This document shows positions 35,110 to 43,101 of a stretch of DNA of 43,101 nucleotides, in pieces. The position numbers were made by a program, and so were the translations under genes. Each line of letters opens with the position of its first letter. Positions within the stretch are counted from its first letter, which is position 1. Below the pieces are notes generated by a model. It saw only the letters and a program-made list of their open reading frames with translations, did no database searches and was not told the origin of the DNA. Origin of the DNA: JANMDR01 sp031376425 (GTDB lineage: Bacteria > Pseudomonadota > Gammaproteobacteria > Burkholderiales > Usitatibacteraceae); NCBI GenBank assembly GCA_031376425.1, contig JANMDR010000337.1, positions 1-43,101 of the forward strand. Reading direction: 5' to 3'.

Positions 35110-35655
35110 GTGGACAAGCGTATGGATTTTTCGGTGCTGCTTAAAAATTACCTAGCAGTGCGGAGCGATACCACCTTTACCCTGCGGGCTATGGTGGCGA
35201 GCGATGAGGGCCACTTCCGGCATTTTTACGCGCAATCCCGTAGCGAAGAGCTCGCGCCGGTGAACTGGACTGCGCAACAGAAGCTGGCATTTTGCAATAC
35301 GCAATATGATCTGCAAGATGCGCACTACCGCAAATTTTATGAAGACTTTACGCCCCTAGCTATTTGTATTGGCGACGTCACCATCGGCAGACTGTATCTA
35401 TCCAACATGGATAATCTTTGTTTGCTGATGGATATTATCGTTGAAGCGCAATATCAGCGACGGGGTATTGCCCGCACGATTATGGGTGCGCTTTGCCTAC
35501 AAGCCGATATGAACGCGCAAGCCATTAACCTGCATGTAGAGCCGCCAAACCCGGCGCGAAAACTGTATCAACAGCTCGGCTTTGTTGATTTACCCAATCA
35601 GACCGAAGCGCAAATTAGTATAGAAATGCGCCGCCCTGCATTGACCAAGCGCTAA
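35110..35655 (+). CDS. GNAT acetyltransferase of the tail-collar locus
   Basis: 181 residues from GTG 35110, with GGA 5 bases upstream. ATG 35122 is the alternative and removes four residues. GNAT folds are shown by TFTLRAMVASDEGHF at the start, GRLYLS and LLMDIIVEAQYQRRGIARTIM (acetyl-CoA loop RRGIA), then NLHVEPPNPARKLYQQLGF. The F-Y-A-Q-S-R-S-E-E-L and W-T-A-Q-Q-K segment is typical of GNATs found beside collar genes. It probably acetylates a cytoplasmic amine; the substrate is unknown. It is isolated from the gene downstream by a strong terminator. Confidence 0.85.
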   Translation: MDKRMDFSVLLKNYLAVRSDTTFTLRAMVASDEGHFRHFYAQSRSEELAPVNWTAQQKLAFCNTQYDLQDAHYRKFYEDFTPLAICIGDVTIGRLYLSNMDNLCLLMDIIVEAQYQRRGIARTIMGALCLQADMNAQAINLHVEPPNPARKLYQQLGFVDLPNQTEAQISIEMRRPALTKR

Positions 35656-35658
35656 GTT

Positions 35659-35706
35659 AAATGCCCTGAAGACTCCCGAATATAGGGCATCTTCAGGGCA
35701 TTTTTC
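35659..35706. terminator. Strong terminator shared by converging genes
   Basis: A 14-base-pair perfect stem, AAATGCCCTGAAGA (35659-35672) with TCTTCAGGGCATTT (35690-35703), flanked by A- and T-runs. It closes the GNAT gene and, from the other side, the minus-strand gene that ends at 35731. Confidence 0.93.
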
Positions 35707-35730
35707 AATGCCGAGAATAGTGCTTATACG

Positions 35731-36201
35731 TTAAATTCGATTATATTCCGCGCACATAAATTTGCCGTTAGGCGATGGTACGAGCAGCATGGGCAAGGTG
35801 CCTAAGCTAGGGTGGGAGAGGGCGTAAGTATCTTGCGGTAAATTAGGCGCTGAGGCGCTGAATTTCAAACTAAATGCCATTTCCTTCACCCGCGTTGTGC
35901 TTACATTCGGATGCGCATGCTGTCGTGCTTCCACGCTTTCTAAAATTAAAGTAATCGGCGTTGCCGCAACGGAGTCGGTAGCGCTACCGAGTGCATAGGC
36001 TTGAAAGGCAGTGTTTAGTGCCGTGCTAAATGCGGATGCTGAGAGCGGCTCAAATTTTGCGGCAGCGCTAGCCGCTGAGGCCGTGGAAGCTGCAGAAGCT
36101 GCAGAAGCGGTAATAGCCGGTACTAAAGCCGTGGCGGCCATACCGCTGGCTTGACTAAAAAAATGCCGTCTACCTGCTAACGGTTTATTGAACTCTGTCA
36201 T
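35731..36201 (-). CDS. Tat-exported DUF6916-like protein
   Basis: 156 residues with a GAGGGA ribosome-binding site. The N-terminus AGRRHFFSQASGMAATALVPAI is a twin-arginine signal (RRHFF) followed by a hydrophobic Ala-rich run, so export of a folded or cofactor-bearing protein is likely. The mature part repeats the pattern of the protein at 34637: FEPLSASAFSTALNTAF, VTR-like KEMAFSLKFSASAPNLPQDTYALSHPSLGTLPMLLVPS, and CAEYNRI at the end. The paired DUF6916-like proteins, one cytoplasmic and one exported, flank the three collar genes. It is transcribed divergently from the first collar gene. Confidence 0.78.
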   Translation of the reverse strand: MTEFNKPLAGRRHFFSQASGMAATALVPAITASAASAASTASAASAAAKFEPLSASAFSTALNTAFQAYALGSATDSVAATPITLILESVEARQHAHPNVSTTRVKEMAFSLKFSASAPNLPQDTYALSHPSLGTLPMLLVPSPNGKFMCAEYNRI

Positions 36202-36218
36202 TTGTCCCTCGCGAATTA

Positions 36219-36224
36219 ATTATA
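36219..36224 (-). promoter_or_regulatory. -10 box for the minus-strand DUF6916-like gene
   Basis: A perfect TATAAT on the minus strand, 18 bases before the ATG at 36201. A TAGTAA at 18 bases spacing is a poor -35 candidate. Confidence 0.4.
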
Positions 36225-36282
36225 ACCAAGTATTCCTTGTCGTTACTATTGCACAGTAATTCGAAAAAGTATAGTATCAGAA

Positions 36283-36306
36283 GCAATTAAGGCACAGTTT
36301 AATTGC
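36283..36306. promoter_or_regulatory. Perfect dyad in the divergent region, likely operator
   Basis: GCAATTAA, eight bases, TTAATTGC: a perfect 8-base inverted repeat lying between the divergent Tat-exported gene and the first collar gene, 101 bases before the ATG at 36407. Size and spacing fit a dimeric regulator site. Confidence 0.5.
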
Positions 36307-36406
36307 GTCGATAATCGGTGCTGGTATGTGCCAAAGTGGTCAACGGCGTAAATACACAGTGGCATACGCTTCAGTCCCATATTCATTCAGCTTTAGGAGT
36401 AAATTA

Positions 36407-36928
36407 ATGACCCAGCCTTTTATTGGTGAAATTGCAATTTATGCATTTAATTACCCACCGCGTGGTTGGGCATTTGCCAATGGCCAGTTACAGGCAATTA
36501 ATCAAAACGCGGCGCTGTTTTCACTTTTAGGCACTACTTACGGTGGTAATGGCACCACAAATTTCCAATTGCCTAATTTGCAGAGCAGGCTGCCGGTACA
36601 TCCGGGGACTAATCCCACCATCACCGTTGTACAAGGTCAGGTTAGCGGTACCGAGACGCATACTATTCAGTCAACTGAAATAGCGGGGCATAGCCATAAC
36701 TTTAACGCCGCAACCTCGGCTGCGCCGGGCGTTGCCATTGCCCCCGAAGCCGGCGTGCCTGCCAGCGCTGCGCATCAACCCTATCGCAGCGGTGCGGCAA
36801 TTGCGGTGGACATGACAGCCCTTAGCGCCCAAGCGGGCGGCGGCAATCAGCCTCACAACAATATGCAACCCTTTACAGTGCTCAGTATGTGTATCGCGCT
36901 GCAAGGGATTTTTCCGTCGCGTAATTAG
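36407..36928 (+). CDS. Tail-collar (microcystin-dependent-protein-like) protein 1
   Basis: 173 residues from ATG 36407, with TAGGAG 8 bases upstream. The upstream extension to 36326 is not homologous to the paralogues. The Phage_Collar pattern is complete: FIGEIAIYAFNYPPRGWAFANGQL, NAALFSLLGTTYGGNGTTNFQLPNL, HTIQSTEIAGHSHNF, and PHNNMQPFTVLSMCIALQGIFPSRN at the C-terminus. These proteins resemble tail fibre collar domains of phage T4 gp12. In bacteria they form small families, as here with three in a row. There is no phage gene nearby, so this is a domesticated cluster. Confidence 0.9.
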   Translation: MTQPFIGEIAIYAFNYPPRGWAFANGQLQAINQNAALFSLLGTTYGGNGTTNFQLPNLQSRLPVHPGTNPTITVVQGQVSGTETHTIQSTEIAGHSHNFNAATSAAPGVAIAPEAGVPASAAHQPYRSGAAIAVDMTALSAQAGGGNQPHNNMQPFTVLSMCIALQGIFPSRN

Positions 36929-37026
36929 GGTAAGTCAATTAAAAAGCTTGATTTTTGGTTCGCTAAGGTAAAATCATTCGTAAATCGCTTATTGCATTTG
37001 CAGCATAGATCAAACAGAGGTTAGTC

Positions 37027-37548
37027 ATGTCAAATTATTTTTTGGGCTCGGTGAAAATGTTTGGTGGCAATTTTGCACCACGCGGGTTTATGTTCGCGGA
37101 CGGGCAATCACTGAGCATCGCGCAGAATTCCGCGCTTTTCGCATTGCTAGGCACGATGTATGGCGGCGATGGTCAGAACACGTTTAATTTGCCCGATTTA
37201 CGCGGATGCGCACCGATGCATTTTGGCACTGGGCCGGGGCTTAGTACTCGAACTCAAGGGGAGCGGGGAGGCGTAGAAACGGTTGCGCTTGCCGCTAATC
37301 AAATGCCCCTGCATACCCACACAGTGCGTGCCGGTGCCCTGGGCACAAAAGCGGCGTCTCCAGCGGCTGCCATGTTCGCGTCCGGAGCCGCTGCCCATTT
37401 TGCGAGTGGGTCAGCCCCTGCCAACGCAACTGCTGATAGTAGAGCGATTGCCTCCGCCGGAAACGGTGCGGCGCACAATAATATGATGCCGTATCTGGCC
37501 ATTAATTTTATTGTCGCCGTTGAAGGTATTTTTCCATCTCGAAATTAA
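37027..37548 (+). CDS. Tail-collar protein 2
   Basis: 173 residues, ribosome-binding site AGAGG. It is a paralogue of the neighbours: YFLGSVKMFGGNFAPRGFMFADGQSL, NSALFALLGTMYGGDGQNTFNLPDLRG, MPLHTHT, and AHNNMMPYLAINFIVAVEGIFPSRN. Differences from collar 1: MPLHTHTVRAG replaces IAGHSHNF, and the loop between (about 100-150) is Ala-rich with SPAAAMFASGAAAHFASG. The gap to the first collar gene (98 bases) has a candidate promoter (TTGATT at 36948, TAAAAT at 36969, spacing 15), so it may be separately transcribed. Confidence 0.9.
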   Translation: MSNYFLGSVKMFGGNFAPRGFMFADGQSLSIAQNSALFALLGTMYGGDGQNTFNLPDLRGCAPMHFGTGPGLSTRTQGERGGVETVALAANQMPLHTHTVRAGALGTKAASPAAAMFASGAAAHFASGSAPANATADSRAIASAGNGAAHNNMMPYLAINFIVAVEGIFPSRN

Positions 37549-37563
37549 TGGTAAGGAAATAAA

Positions 37564-38088
37564 ATGGCAGATCCATTTATTGCTGAAATTCGTATGCTGG
37601 GCTTTACTTTTGCGCCACGTGGTTGGGTGTTTTGCAACGGCCAGCTAATATCTATTGCGCAAAATACCGCCTTATTTTCGCTGCTAGGCACAACCTTTGG
37701 CGGTAATGGCACCACTAATTTTGGCATACCCAATTTACAGGGGCGCACGCCAATAGGCGCTCGCCAAGGTCCAGGTTTGAGTAATTATGTTTTGGGTCAA
37801 TCAGGTGGTGCGGCCACTCACCCACTGAGCGTCGCGGAATTGCCAGCCCATACGCATAACTTAGCAGTTGTCGCTGCCGCTGATGGCGCGGCGGATCGCG
37901 CTAATGCGCGTGGCAATGTGTTGGCGAAAGCCAGTGATTCTTCGTACACAAGTACAGCAGTTGACACCACGATGGCTCCCGCCACTGTTTCAGTTGCTGG
38001 CGCTGGTATTCCGCATAATAATATGCAGCCCTATGTGGGCATTTATTTTAGTATTGCGGTGCAAGGCGTATTCCCTTCTCGTAATTAG
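37564..38088 (+). CDS. Tail-collar protein 3
   Basis: 174 residues, starting 15 bases after collar 2 with AAGGAA upstream, so the two are co-transcribed. FIAEIRMLGFTFAPRGWVFCNGQLISIAQNTALFSLLG, FGGNGTTNFGIPNLQGRTPIG, LPAHTHNL and PHNNMQPYVGIYFSIAVQGVFPSRN match the family. It has one more residue than its neighbours and a single cysteine (C25 region, FCNGQL). Role within the set of three is unknown. Confidence 0.9.
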   Translation: MADPFIAEIRMLGFTFAPRGWVFCNGQLISIAQNTALFSLLGTTFGGNGTTNFGIPNLQGRTPIGARQGPGLSNYVLGQSGGAATHPLSVAELPAHTHNLAVVAAADGAADRANARGNVLAKASDSSYTSTAVDTTMAPATVSVAGAGIPHNNMQPYVGIYFSIAVQGVFPSRN

Positions 38089-38096
38089 GCCAATAA

Positions 38097-38127
38097 ATTA
38101 GGCCAATACGGCTGGTGTTGGCTAATT
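38097..38127. promoter_or_regulatory. Weak hairpin after the collar genes
   Basis: ATTAGGCCAATAC and GTGTTGGCTAAT pair with one bulge and are followed by only three T bases. It may be a weak terminator or an operator. A direct repeat of the core (taggccaat) starts at 38086. Confidence 0.35.
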
Positions 38128-38204
38128 TGGCGATGCCGGTCACCTGTTTTATCGTTATATCGACATTCAAGCTTTCATAAGATAAATTTTGCTGAGGTAA
38201 CAAC

Positions 38205-41200
38205 ATGGCGCAACGATCATTTAGAACTTTTCTTAACCTCGTTAGTGTGCCATTGTGGCTATGCATTACAGTGTTTTCGCTGCATGCGGGTGCCGCCACT
38301 TTGAATGTTACTTCCTTGGCTGACACTGGCGCGGGCTCACTCCGCAACCAAGTAGCAGCAGCTGCGGCGAACGATACCGTAGCATTCACCACGACCGGCA
38401 CAATTACCCTCGCTTCGCCAATCGTGATTTCTCGCGCCTTATTCATCGTCGGGCCTGGCGATGGCTCGGTAATTATTTCTGGCAATAACGCTGTGCAATT
38501 GTTTAGCGTCACAACGAGTGGTGTCGCTACTATTTCTGGTTTGGTCATGCAAAATGGAGCCGCTGCCGATAAGGGCGGTGCTATCCTAAATCAAGGCTCA
38601 TTAGCACTTGATAATGTGGTGATAAAAAACAGCGCTGCTGTAGACGGTGGTGGTGCAATTTATAATGTGAGTACGAGTGGTGCTACCGGCCAACTGAGCA
38701 TTAGTAATAGTCAGCTCTCTGCCAATAGCGTGACGGGAGTTTCGGGCATTGGTGGCGGCGCTATTTTAAGCAATAGCACTATCGGCACTGGTGCGGTAGT
38801 CACCATCACCAACTCAACCATTACCGGCAATACAGCAAATGCCACCACCACCGGCGCTGTAGGCGGCGGTATCTACTTTGCCAACGGCGCATTGCGCATT
38901 TTTAGTAGCACCATTGCGGCAAATACGGCGGGTACGTCGGGGGCTAATATTCATCAAGCTACCCTAGCCAATACATCGCTTTCTATCGCAAATTCTATTA
39001 TCGCCAATGGCACTGTGACTGCCGGCGCCGCGCCTGCAGCGGACGGCGATATTTTCCAAACAGCGTCGGCTACTATTAGTTCGGCGGGCTACAATATTGT
39101 GCGCAATCGTTCCGGCGCTGTAGGTTATAGCGCGAACGACGCCGCTAATTTAACGGACCCTCTGCTAGGCGCGTTGGCCAACAATGGTGGCGCAACTTCT
39201 ACGATGGCGCTTAACAGCGGTTCCCCGGCGATTGGCTTAGTTCCATCAGCTGCATGCCTTGATGCACAAGGTGCCGCACTGACGCGCGATCAACGTGGTC
39301 GGGCACGACAAGCGCCTAGCATTATTGTTTGCGATGCTGGTGCTTTTGAAACCGCTAAAATTGCAATTTCACCGGCGCTGCCCGGTGGTACGGTGAACGC
39401 GTCGTACACACAAACCTTGACGGCATCGGGTGGCGTGGCTGCTTACTCCTTTGCGGTCACTGCCGGTGCATTACCTACTGGGCTGATGCTTGCACCCAAC
39501 GGCGATATCACCGGTACCGCTACGGCGGCTGGCACGTTTGGTTTCACGGTAACGGCAACCGACGCAACATCTGCAACTGCAACGCGTGTGTACAGCGTAG
39601 TTATCGCGAAGGCGGCGCAAGCTATTACCTTTGGTGCTGCTCCTACAGTTGTGGTTGGCGGAACAGGAACAGCCATCGCGAGTGGCGGGGGTGGAACCGG
39701 AGCAGTTAGCTATTCCACAGCGTCAGCAACGTGTTCAGTGGGTGCCACTACCGGTGTAGTAACAGGAATTAGTGTGGGTGCTTGCGCTATTGATGCTGTG
39801 AAAGCGACGGATGCAAATTATTTAGCTGCACCGCAAATTACCCAAAATATAACGATTACGCAGGGCAGCCAAACCATAAGCTTTGGCGCAGCACCTAGCG
39901 TGGTGGTTGCAGGTACGGGAACCGTAGTTGCCAGCGGCGGCGCGGGAACCGGCGCGATTAGTTACTCAACCGCATCAGCGAATTGTTCAGTGGTGGCCAA
40001 CACCGGCGTAGTCACAGGTATTAGTGTTGGAGCCTGCGCAATTGATGCAGTCAAAGCGGCCGACGCCAACTATCTGGCGGCGCCGCAAATTACCCAGAAC
40101 CTCACTATTGGCAAGGGTAGTCAAGTTATCGCATTCGGTACAGCGCCCAATGTGTCAGTTGGCGGCACTGGAACCGCAGTAGCAAGTGGTGGTGCCGGAA
40201 CGGGTGCTATCACCTACTCCACGCTCTCTGCTGCATGTTCAGTAAATGCTACTACAGGTCTAGTTACTGGTATCAGCGCCGCTTCCTGCGCAATTGATGC
40301 GGTAAAAGCGACGGACGCTAATTATTTAGCGGCACCGCAGGTTACCCAAACTATCACCATCGGCAAAGCGGCGCAGGCGATTGTGTTTGGTGCGGCTCCG
40401 ACAGTGGTTGTTGGCGGAACCGGAACCGTGTCAGCTAGCGGTGGTGCCGGTACCGGTGCCATCACTTATTCAACTGCATCGGCTACTTGTTCGGTGGGTA
40501 CTACAACCGGCGTGGTTACTGGCATTGCAGCGGGAGCTTGCGCAATCGACGCGGTAAAAGCAACGGATGCCAACTACGCGGCATCCCCGCAAATTACCCA
40601 AAACCTTACTATTGGTAAAGGTACTCAAGCGATTACCTTCGGCGCTGCGCCAGCCGTGGTGGCAGGCGGAACTGGAACAGTTTCAGCCAGTGGTGGTGCG
40701 GGAACGGGTGCAGTGAGTTACTCAACGGCATCGGCTACATGTTCAGTAGCTGCTGCAACGGGTGTCGTTACCGGCATTAGCGTGGGCGCATGCGTTATTG
40801 ACGCTGTGAAAGCGACGGACGCTAATTATTTGGCTGCACCGCAAGTCTCGCAGTCACTCACTATTGGTCAGGGTTCACAAACCTTGGTCTTTGGCGCAGC
40901 GCCAGCGGTGAGTGTTGGCGGCACCGGTACGGTGACAGTTACTGGTGGTCGCGGAACCGGCACCTTGAGCTTTTCTACCGTGTCGGCTACTTGTTCAGTG
41001 GTTGCTAGCACGGGTGTAGTGACTGGCATTAGCACGGGTGCTTGTGTTATTCGGGCAGATAAGGCGGGTGATGCTAACTTCACCGCCGCCGCGCAAGTGA
41101 GCCAGTCCATCACAGTTGGTGTTGGCGCGCAAACCATCACCGGATTCGCCCCAGCAACAGCGGCTGTTGTCAGCCCCACGGCGGTTACACTCTCGGCTAC

Positions 41201-43097
41201 CGGCGGCGCGTCAGGCAATGCGGTCACGTTCTCTACGCTTAGCAATCCAGCAATTTGTACAGTCGCTGGCGCGGCAGTGACGTATACCGGCTTGGGTGCG
41301 TGCACATTACGCGCTTCGCAAGCGGGCAATGCCAACTACGCAGCGGCTACCAATGTGGACGTGATTGTAACGGTTGGTATTGGTGCGCAAATCATCAATT
41401 TCCCTGCCCAAACAGCAGTACAGGAATTGGTTGTCAACGGCACTTTTGCCATCAATCCGCTCGCAACCGGCGGCAGTTCCGGTAATGCGGTTACTTACAC
41501 TTCTACTTCGCCTACAGTATGTTCGGTTGCGGGAACTGTTGTAACGATGTTAGCAACAGGTGTTTGTAATATCGCTGCCAACCAGTTGGGTAATGTAAAT
41601 TACAATGCTGCCGCTACCGTGGTTCGTAGTGTCACCATTGATTTAGCACGCCCCATTGTGACTGCCAGTGTTTCTGGAGCAGCCAATGGCACCATCAGCC
41701 CTGTAGGTGCGCGCGAAGTAGCCCGCAATAGTGTGCTCGATTTTACAATCACCGCAAACCCACGCTACATCGCATCAGTAGGCGGTAGCTGTTCAGGACG
41801 CATTATTACCTCCGTCCCGCTGGTACCGCAAGGCGCTGGCACCAACACCTACCGTACCGATGCCATCACCAGTGATTGTTCCGTGGTTGTGAGTTTTGTT
41901 GCCGTTAATCCGACGGTCACGATCTCCGGCAATACCACCATCACCCCACCCAACACCACGCCGACACAAACCTCCAGCGAAGTTGGCAAACCAGCAACCT
42001 TCACCGCCGACCTACGTGGTGCTATTGGCGTACTAAACCTCTTCAACACCGCAACAACACCCGTATTCATTAGCTTCCAAGCTGATGGTGTTGTTATACC
42101 TGGCTGCGCACAGCAAGCAATCACCAGAGTATCAGGAATTGAAAACAGCATCACCGGCGCTACCTGCACCACCAGCGCCCTAAGTTTAGGCAACAGAATC
42201 ATTACCGCCACCTTCAGCGGTGACAACTACAACTTCCCTGCCACCACCAGCACCACAGCCACACCCACCCAAGCGCTCACGCATGTAGTGATCGCAGTCG
42301 GTGCGCCGCCACCTCTTGTAGTTGTAGTACCACCGGTTGTTGTGCCACCAGTTGTAGTACCACCACCAACAGCGCTACCAAACCAACCGGTCAACCTACC
42401 GCCGATCACCTTAACCCTAAGACCAATGGCTTCCCCTGCAGCGGTACCTACAGCACCAAGCAACCCCGCAGCGGCTAACGGCAGCATCAGTCCTAATGCC
42501 GCCAGCGGCGTGATAGAAGTTCTTACGGGTAGTACCTTTGATCTCACCATCACCGCCAACCCACGCTACCTAGCCAGCGTTGGTGGCAGTTGCGGCGGCA
42601 GAGTAATTACCTCCACTTCTCTAGTCCCACAAGGTGCTGGCAGCAACATCTATCGCACATCGGCAATCGGTGGAGAATGCACGGTCAGCGTCAGCTTCAC
42701 CCCAGCCGTCCCTACCATCACCGTATCGGGAAGCAGCACTGTCACACCGATCAACACCACCCCGCAACCAAGCACCAGTACACTCGATCAACCAGCTACC
42801 TTCATTGCCACCATGCGCCAAGCTATTGGCATTGTCGGTTTGTTTGGCACATCACCGAGCACCGTCTACATCAGCTTTTACGCAGATGGGCAGGCGATTG
42901 TAGGTTGCGAACAACAAGTGGTCAGCCAAGCCTTCAGCAGTGACGAAAGCTACTACCAAGCCACTTGCAGCACGACAGCACTAAACCTTGGCAGCAGCAA
43001 GATCACGGTAAGCTTCAGCGGTGATAAATACAACTTCCCCGCCATTACCGATAGCAATGCGACGCCAACACCCGCGCTGACGCATAGTGTGCGCTAG
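38205..43097 (+). CDS. Large secreted beta-helix / Ig-repeat protein
   Basis: 1630 residues. The signal peptide is about 1-31 (cleaved near HAGAA). A right-handed beta-helix region follows to about residue 310, with repeating asparagine/glycine ladders such as GGAILNQGSLALDNVVI. A choice-of-anchor Q-like module (310-385) has NNGGATSTMALNSGSPAI and DQRGRARQ. A putative Ig (He_PIG-type) domain covers 388-468. Eight repeats of about 84 residues follow (470-1147), then a duplicated C-terminal module (about 1149-1364 and 1420-1630) joined by a Pro/Val linker. No C-terminal sorting signal (PEP-CTERM, IPTL-CTERM, LPXTG, autotransporter barrel) is visible. It is probably an extracellular adhesin-like protein; the ligand is unknown. 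It ends only four bases before the window edge. Confidence 0.87.
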   Translation: MAQRSFRTFLNLVSVPLWLCITVFSLHAGAATLNVTSLADTGAGSLRNQVAAAAANDTVAFTTTGTITLASPIVISRALFIVGPGDGSVIISGNNAVQLFSVTTSGVATISGLVMQNGAAADKGGAILNQGSLALDNVVIKNSAAVDGGGAIYNVSTSGATGQLSISNSQLSANSVTGVSGIGGGAILSNSTIGTGAVVTITNSTITGNTANATTTGAVGGGIYFANGALRIFSSTIAANTAGTSGANIHQATLANTSLSIANSIIANGTVTAGAAPAADGDIFQTASATISSAGYNIVRNRSGAVGYSANDAANLTDPLLGALANNGGATSTMALNSGSPAIGLVPSAACLDAQGAALTRDQRGRARQAPSIIVCDAGAFETAKIAISPALPGGTVNASYTQTLTASGGVAAYSFAVTAGALPTGLMLAPNGDITGTATAAGTFGFTVTATDATSATATRVYSVVIAKAAQAITFGAAPTVVVGGTGTAIASGGGGTGAVSYSTASATCSVGATTGVVTGISVGACAIDAVKATDANYLAAPQITQNITITQGSQTISFGAAPSVVVAGTGTVVASGGAGTGAISYSTASANCSVVANTGVVTGISVGACAIDAVKAADANYLAAPQITQNLTIGKGSQVIAFGTAPNVSVGGTGTAVASGGAGTGAITYSTLSAACSVNATTGLVTGISAASCAIDAVKATDANYLAAPQVTQTITIGKAAQAIVFGAAPTVVVGGTGTVSASGGAGTGAITYSTASATCSVGTTTGVVTGIAAGACAIDAVKATDANYAASPQITQNLTIGKGTQAITFGAAPAVVAGGTGTVSASGGAGTGAVSYSTASATCSVAAATGVVTGISVGACVIDAVKATDANYLAAPQVSQSLTIGQGSQTLVFGAAPAVSVGGTGTVTVTGGRGTGTLSFSTVSATCSVVASTGVVTGISTGACVIRADKAGDANFTAAAQVSQSITVGVGAQTITGFAPATAAVVSPTAVTLSATGGASGNAVTFSTLSNPAICTVAGAAVTYTGLGACTLRASQAGNANYAAATNVDVIVTVGIGAQIINFPAQTAVQELVVNGTFAINPLATGGSSGNAVTYTSTSPTVCSVAGTVVTMLATGVCNIAANQLGNVNYNAAATVVRSVTIDLARPIVTASVSGAANGTISPVGAREVARNSVLDFTITANPRYIASVGGSCSGRIITSVPLVPQGAGTNTYRTDAITSDCSVVVSFVAVNPTVTISGNTTITPPNTTPTQTSSEVGKPATFTADLRGAIGVLNLFNTATTPVFISFQADGVVIPGCAQQAITRVSGIENSITGATCTTSALSLGNRIITATFSGDNYNFPATTSTTATPTQALTHVVIAVGAPPPLVVVVPPVVVPPVVVPPPTALPNQPVNLPPITLTLRPMASPAAVPTAPSNPAAANGSISPNAASGVIEVLTGSTFDLTITANPRYLASVGGSCGGRVITSTSLVPQGAGSNIYRTSAIGGECTVSVSFTPAVPTITVSGSSTVTPINTTPQPSTSTLDQPATFIATMRQAIGIVGLFGTSPSTVYISFYADGQAIVGCEQQVVSQAFSSDESYYQATCSTTALNLGSSKITVSFSGDKYNFPAITDSNATPTPALTHSVR
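39612..41127 (+). repeat. Six nearly identical 252-base tandem repeats
   Basis: Each codes for an 84-residue unit of the form QAITFGAAPxVVVGGTGT, GTGAISYSTASATCSV, TTGVVTGISVGACAIDAVKATDANYLAAPQITQ. Two more divergent units follow to about 41646 without the CSV/IDAVKA signature. Conserved cysteine pairs (CSV and CAI) may form disulfides. Confidence 0.9.
41650..43097 (+). repeat. Duplicated C-terminal module joined by a Pro/Val linker
   Basis: Both copies share NGxISP, DxTITANPRYxASVGGSC, GRxITS, LVPQGAGxNxYRT and the closing SFSGDxYNFPA. The linker near 42298-42390 is made of repeated PPVVV units. Confidence 0.85.
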
Positions 43098-43101
43098 GGG
43101 T

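Noticed and set aside
36671..36904. Minus-strand frame opposite the first collar gene, and similar frames elsewhere
   Set aside because: They have no ribosome-binding site, resemble no family and lie wholly opposite well-supported genes.
36407..38088. Prophage remnant
   Set aside because: Collar-domain genes are the only phage-like genes; no integrase, capsid, terminase or att-like repeats are present.
39612..41127. CRISPR or microsatellite-like array
   Set aside because: The 252-base periodicity keeps one reading frame and codes for a structured domain, so it is a protein repeat.

Overview
The window looks like chromosome from a Gram-negative proteobacterium, probably a betaproteobacterium. 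This is inferred from a PpiD periplasmic chaperone, lipid-free Sec/Tat export signals, type IV pilin-like prepilins, an ECF sigma factor/Ser-Thr kinase pairing, and a GC content that looks close to 50% by eye. No rRNA, tRNA, CRISPR, insertion sequence or integrase was seen. Genes are densely packed and no gap exceeds about 300 bases.

Left third (1-13.8 kb), signalling and housekeeping: the 3' end of a NarL/DesK-class sensor kinase with its LuxR-type response regulator; an opposite-strand pair (orphan envelope protein plus YhhY-like acyltransferase); then two consecutive pairs in which an orphan periplasmic binding protein precedes a multi-domain hybrid histidine kinase. The first pair is PstS-like + HK-REC-REC-Hpt. 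The second is PhnD-like + HAMP-HK-REC-REC-EAL. No ABC permease or ATPase accompanies them, so the binding proteins are more likely sensor subunits than transporters. A HIT-like protein and ppiD follow, closed by a strong terminator.

Centre (14.0-30.0 kb), the most unusual part: two tandem, diverged copies of the same five-gene cassette. Each has three prepilin-like proteins (start/stop overlaps of ATGA type) with a class III prepilin signal and an extra Ala/Gly-rich hydrophobic segment near the C-terminus, then an ECF sigma factor, then a membrane Ser/Thr kinase (kinase-TM-TPR). In both sigma factors the acidic region 2.2 motif of ordinary ECFs is replaced by a threonine-containing one. This is the signature of sigma factors activated by phosphorylation from a partner kinase. 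The reading is two paralogous, kinase-gated sigma circuits, each physically linked to its own set of pseudopilin-like surface/envelope proteins.

Right third (30.2-43.1 kb), exported and surface proteins: a secreted PHP-type metallohydrolase with Ig-like and PPC domains; an Asp/Asn beta-hydroxylase-sulfotransferase fusion cut by an in-frame amber codon 50 codons before its natural end; a tail-collar (microcystin-dependent-protein-like) locus with three tandem collar genes, two DUF6916-like proteins and a GNAT acetyltransferase; and a 1630-residue secreted beta-helix/Ig-repeat protein with six nearly identical 84-residue repeats and a duplicated C-terminal module.
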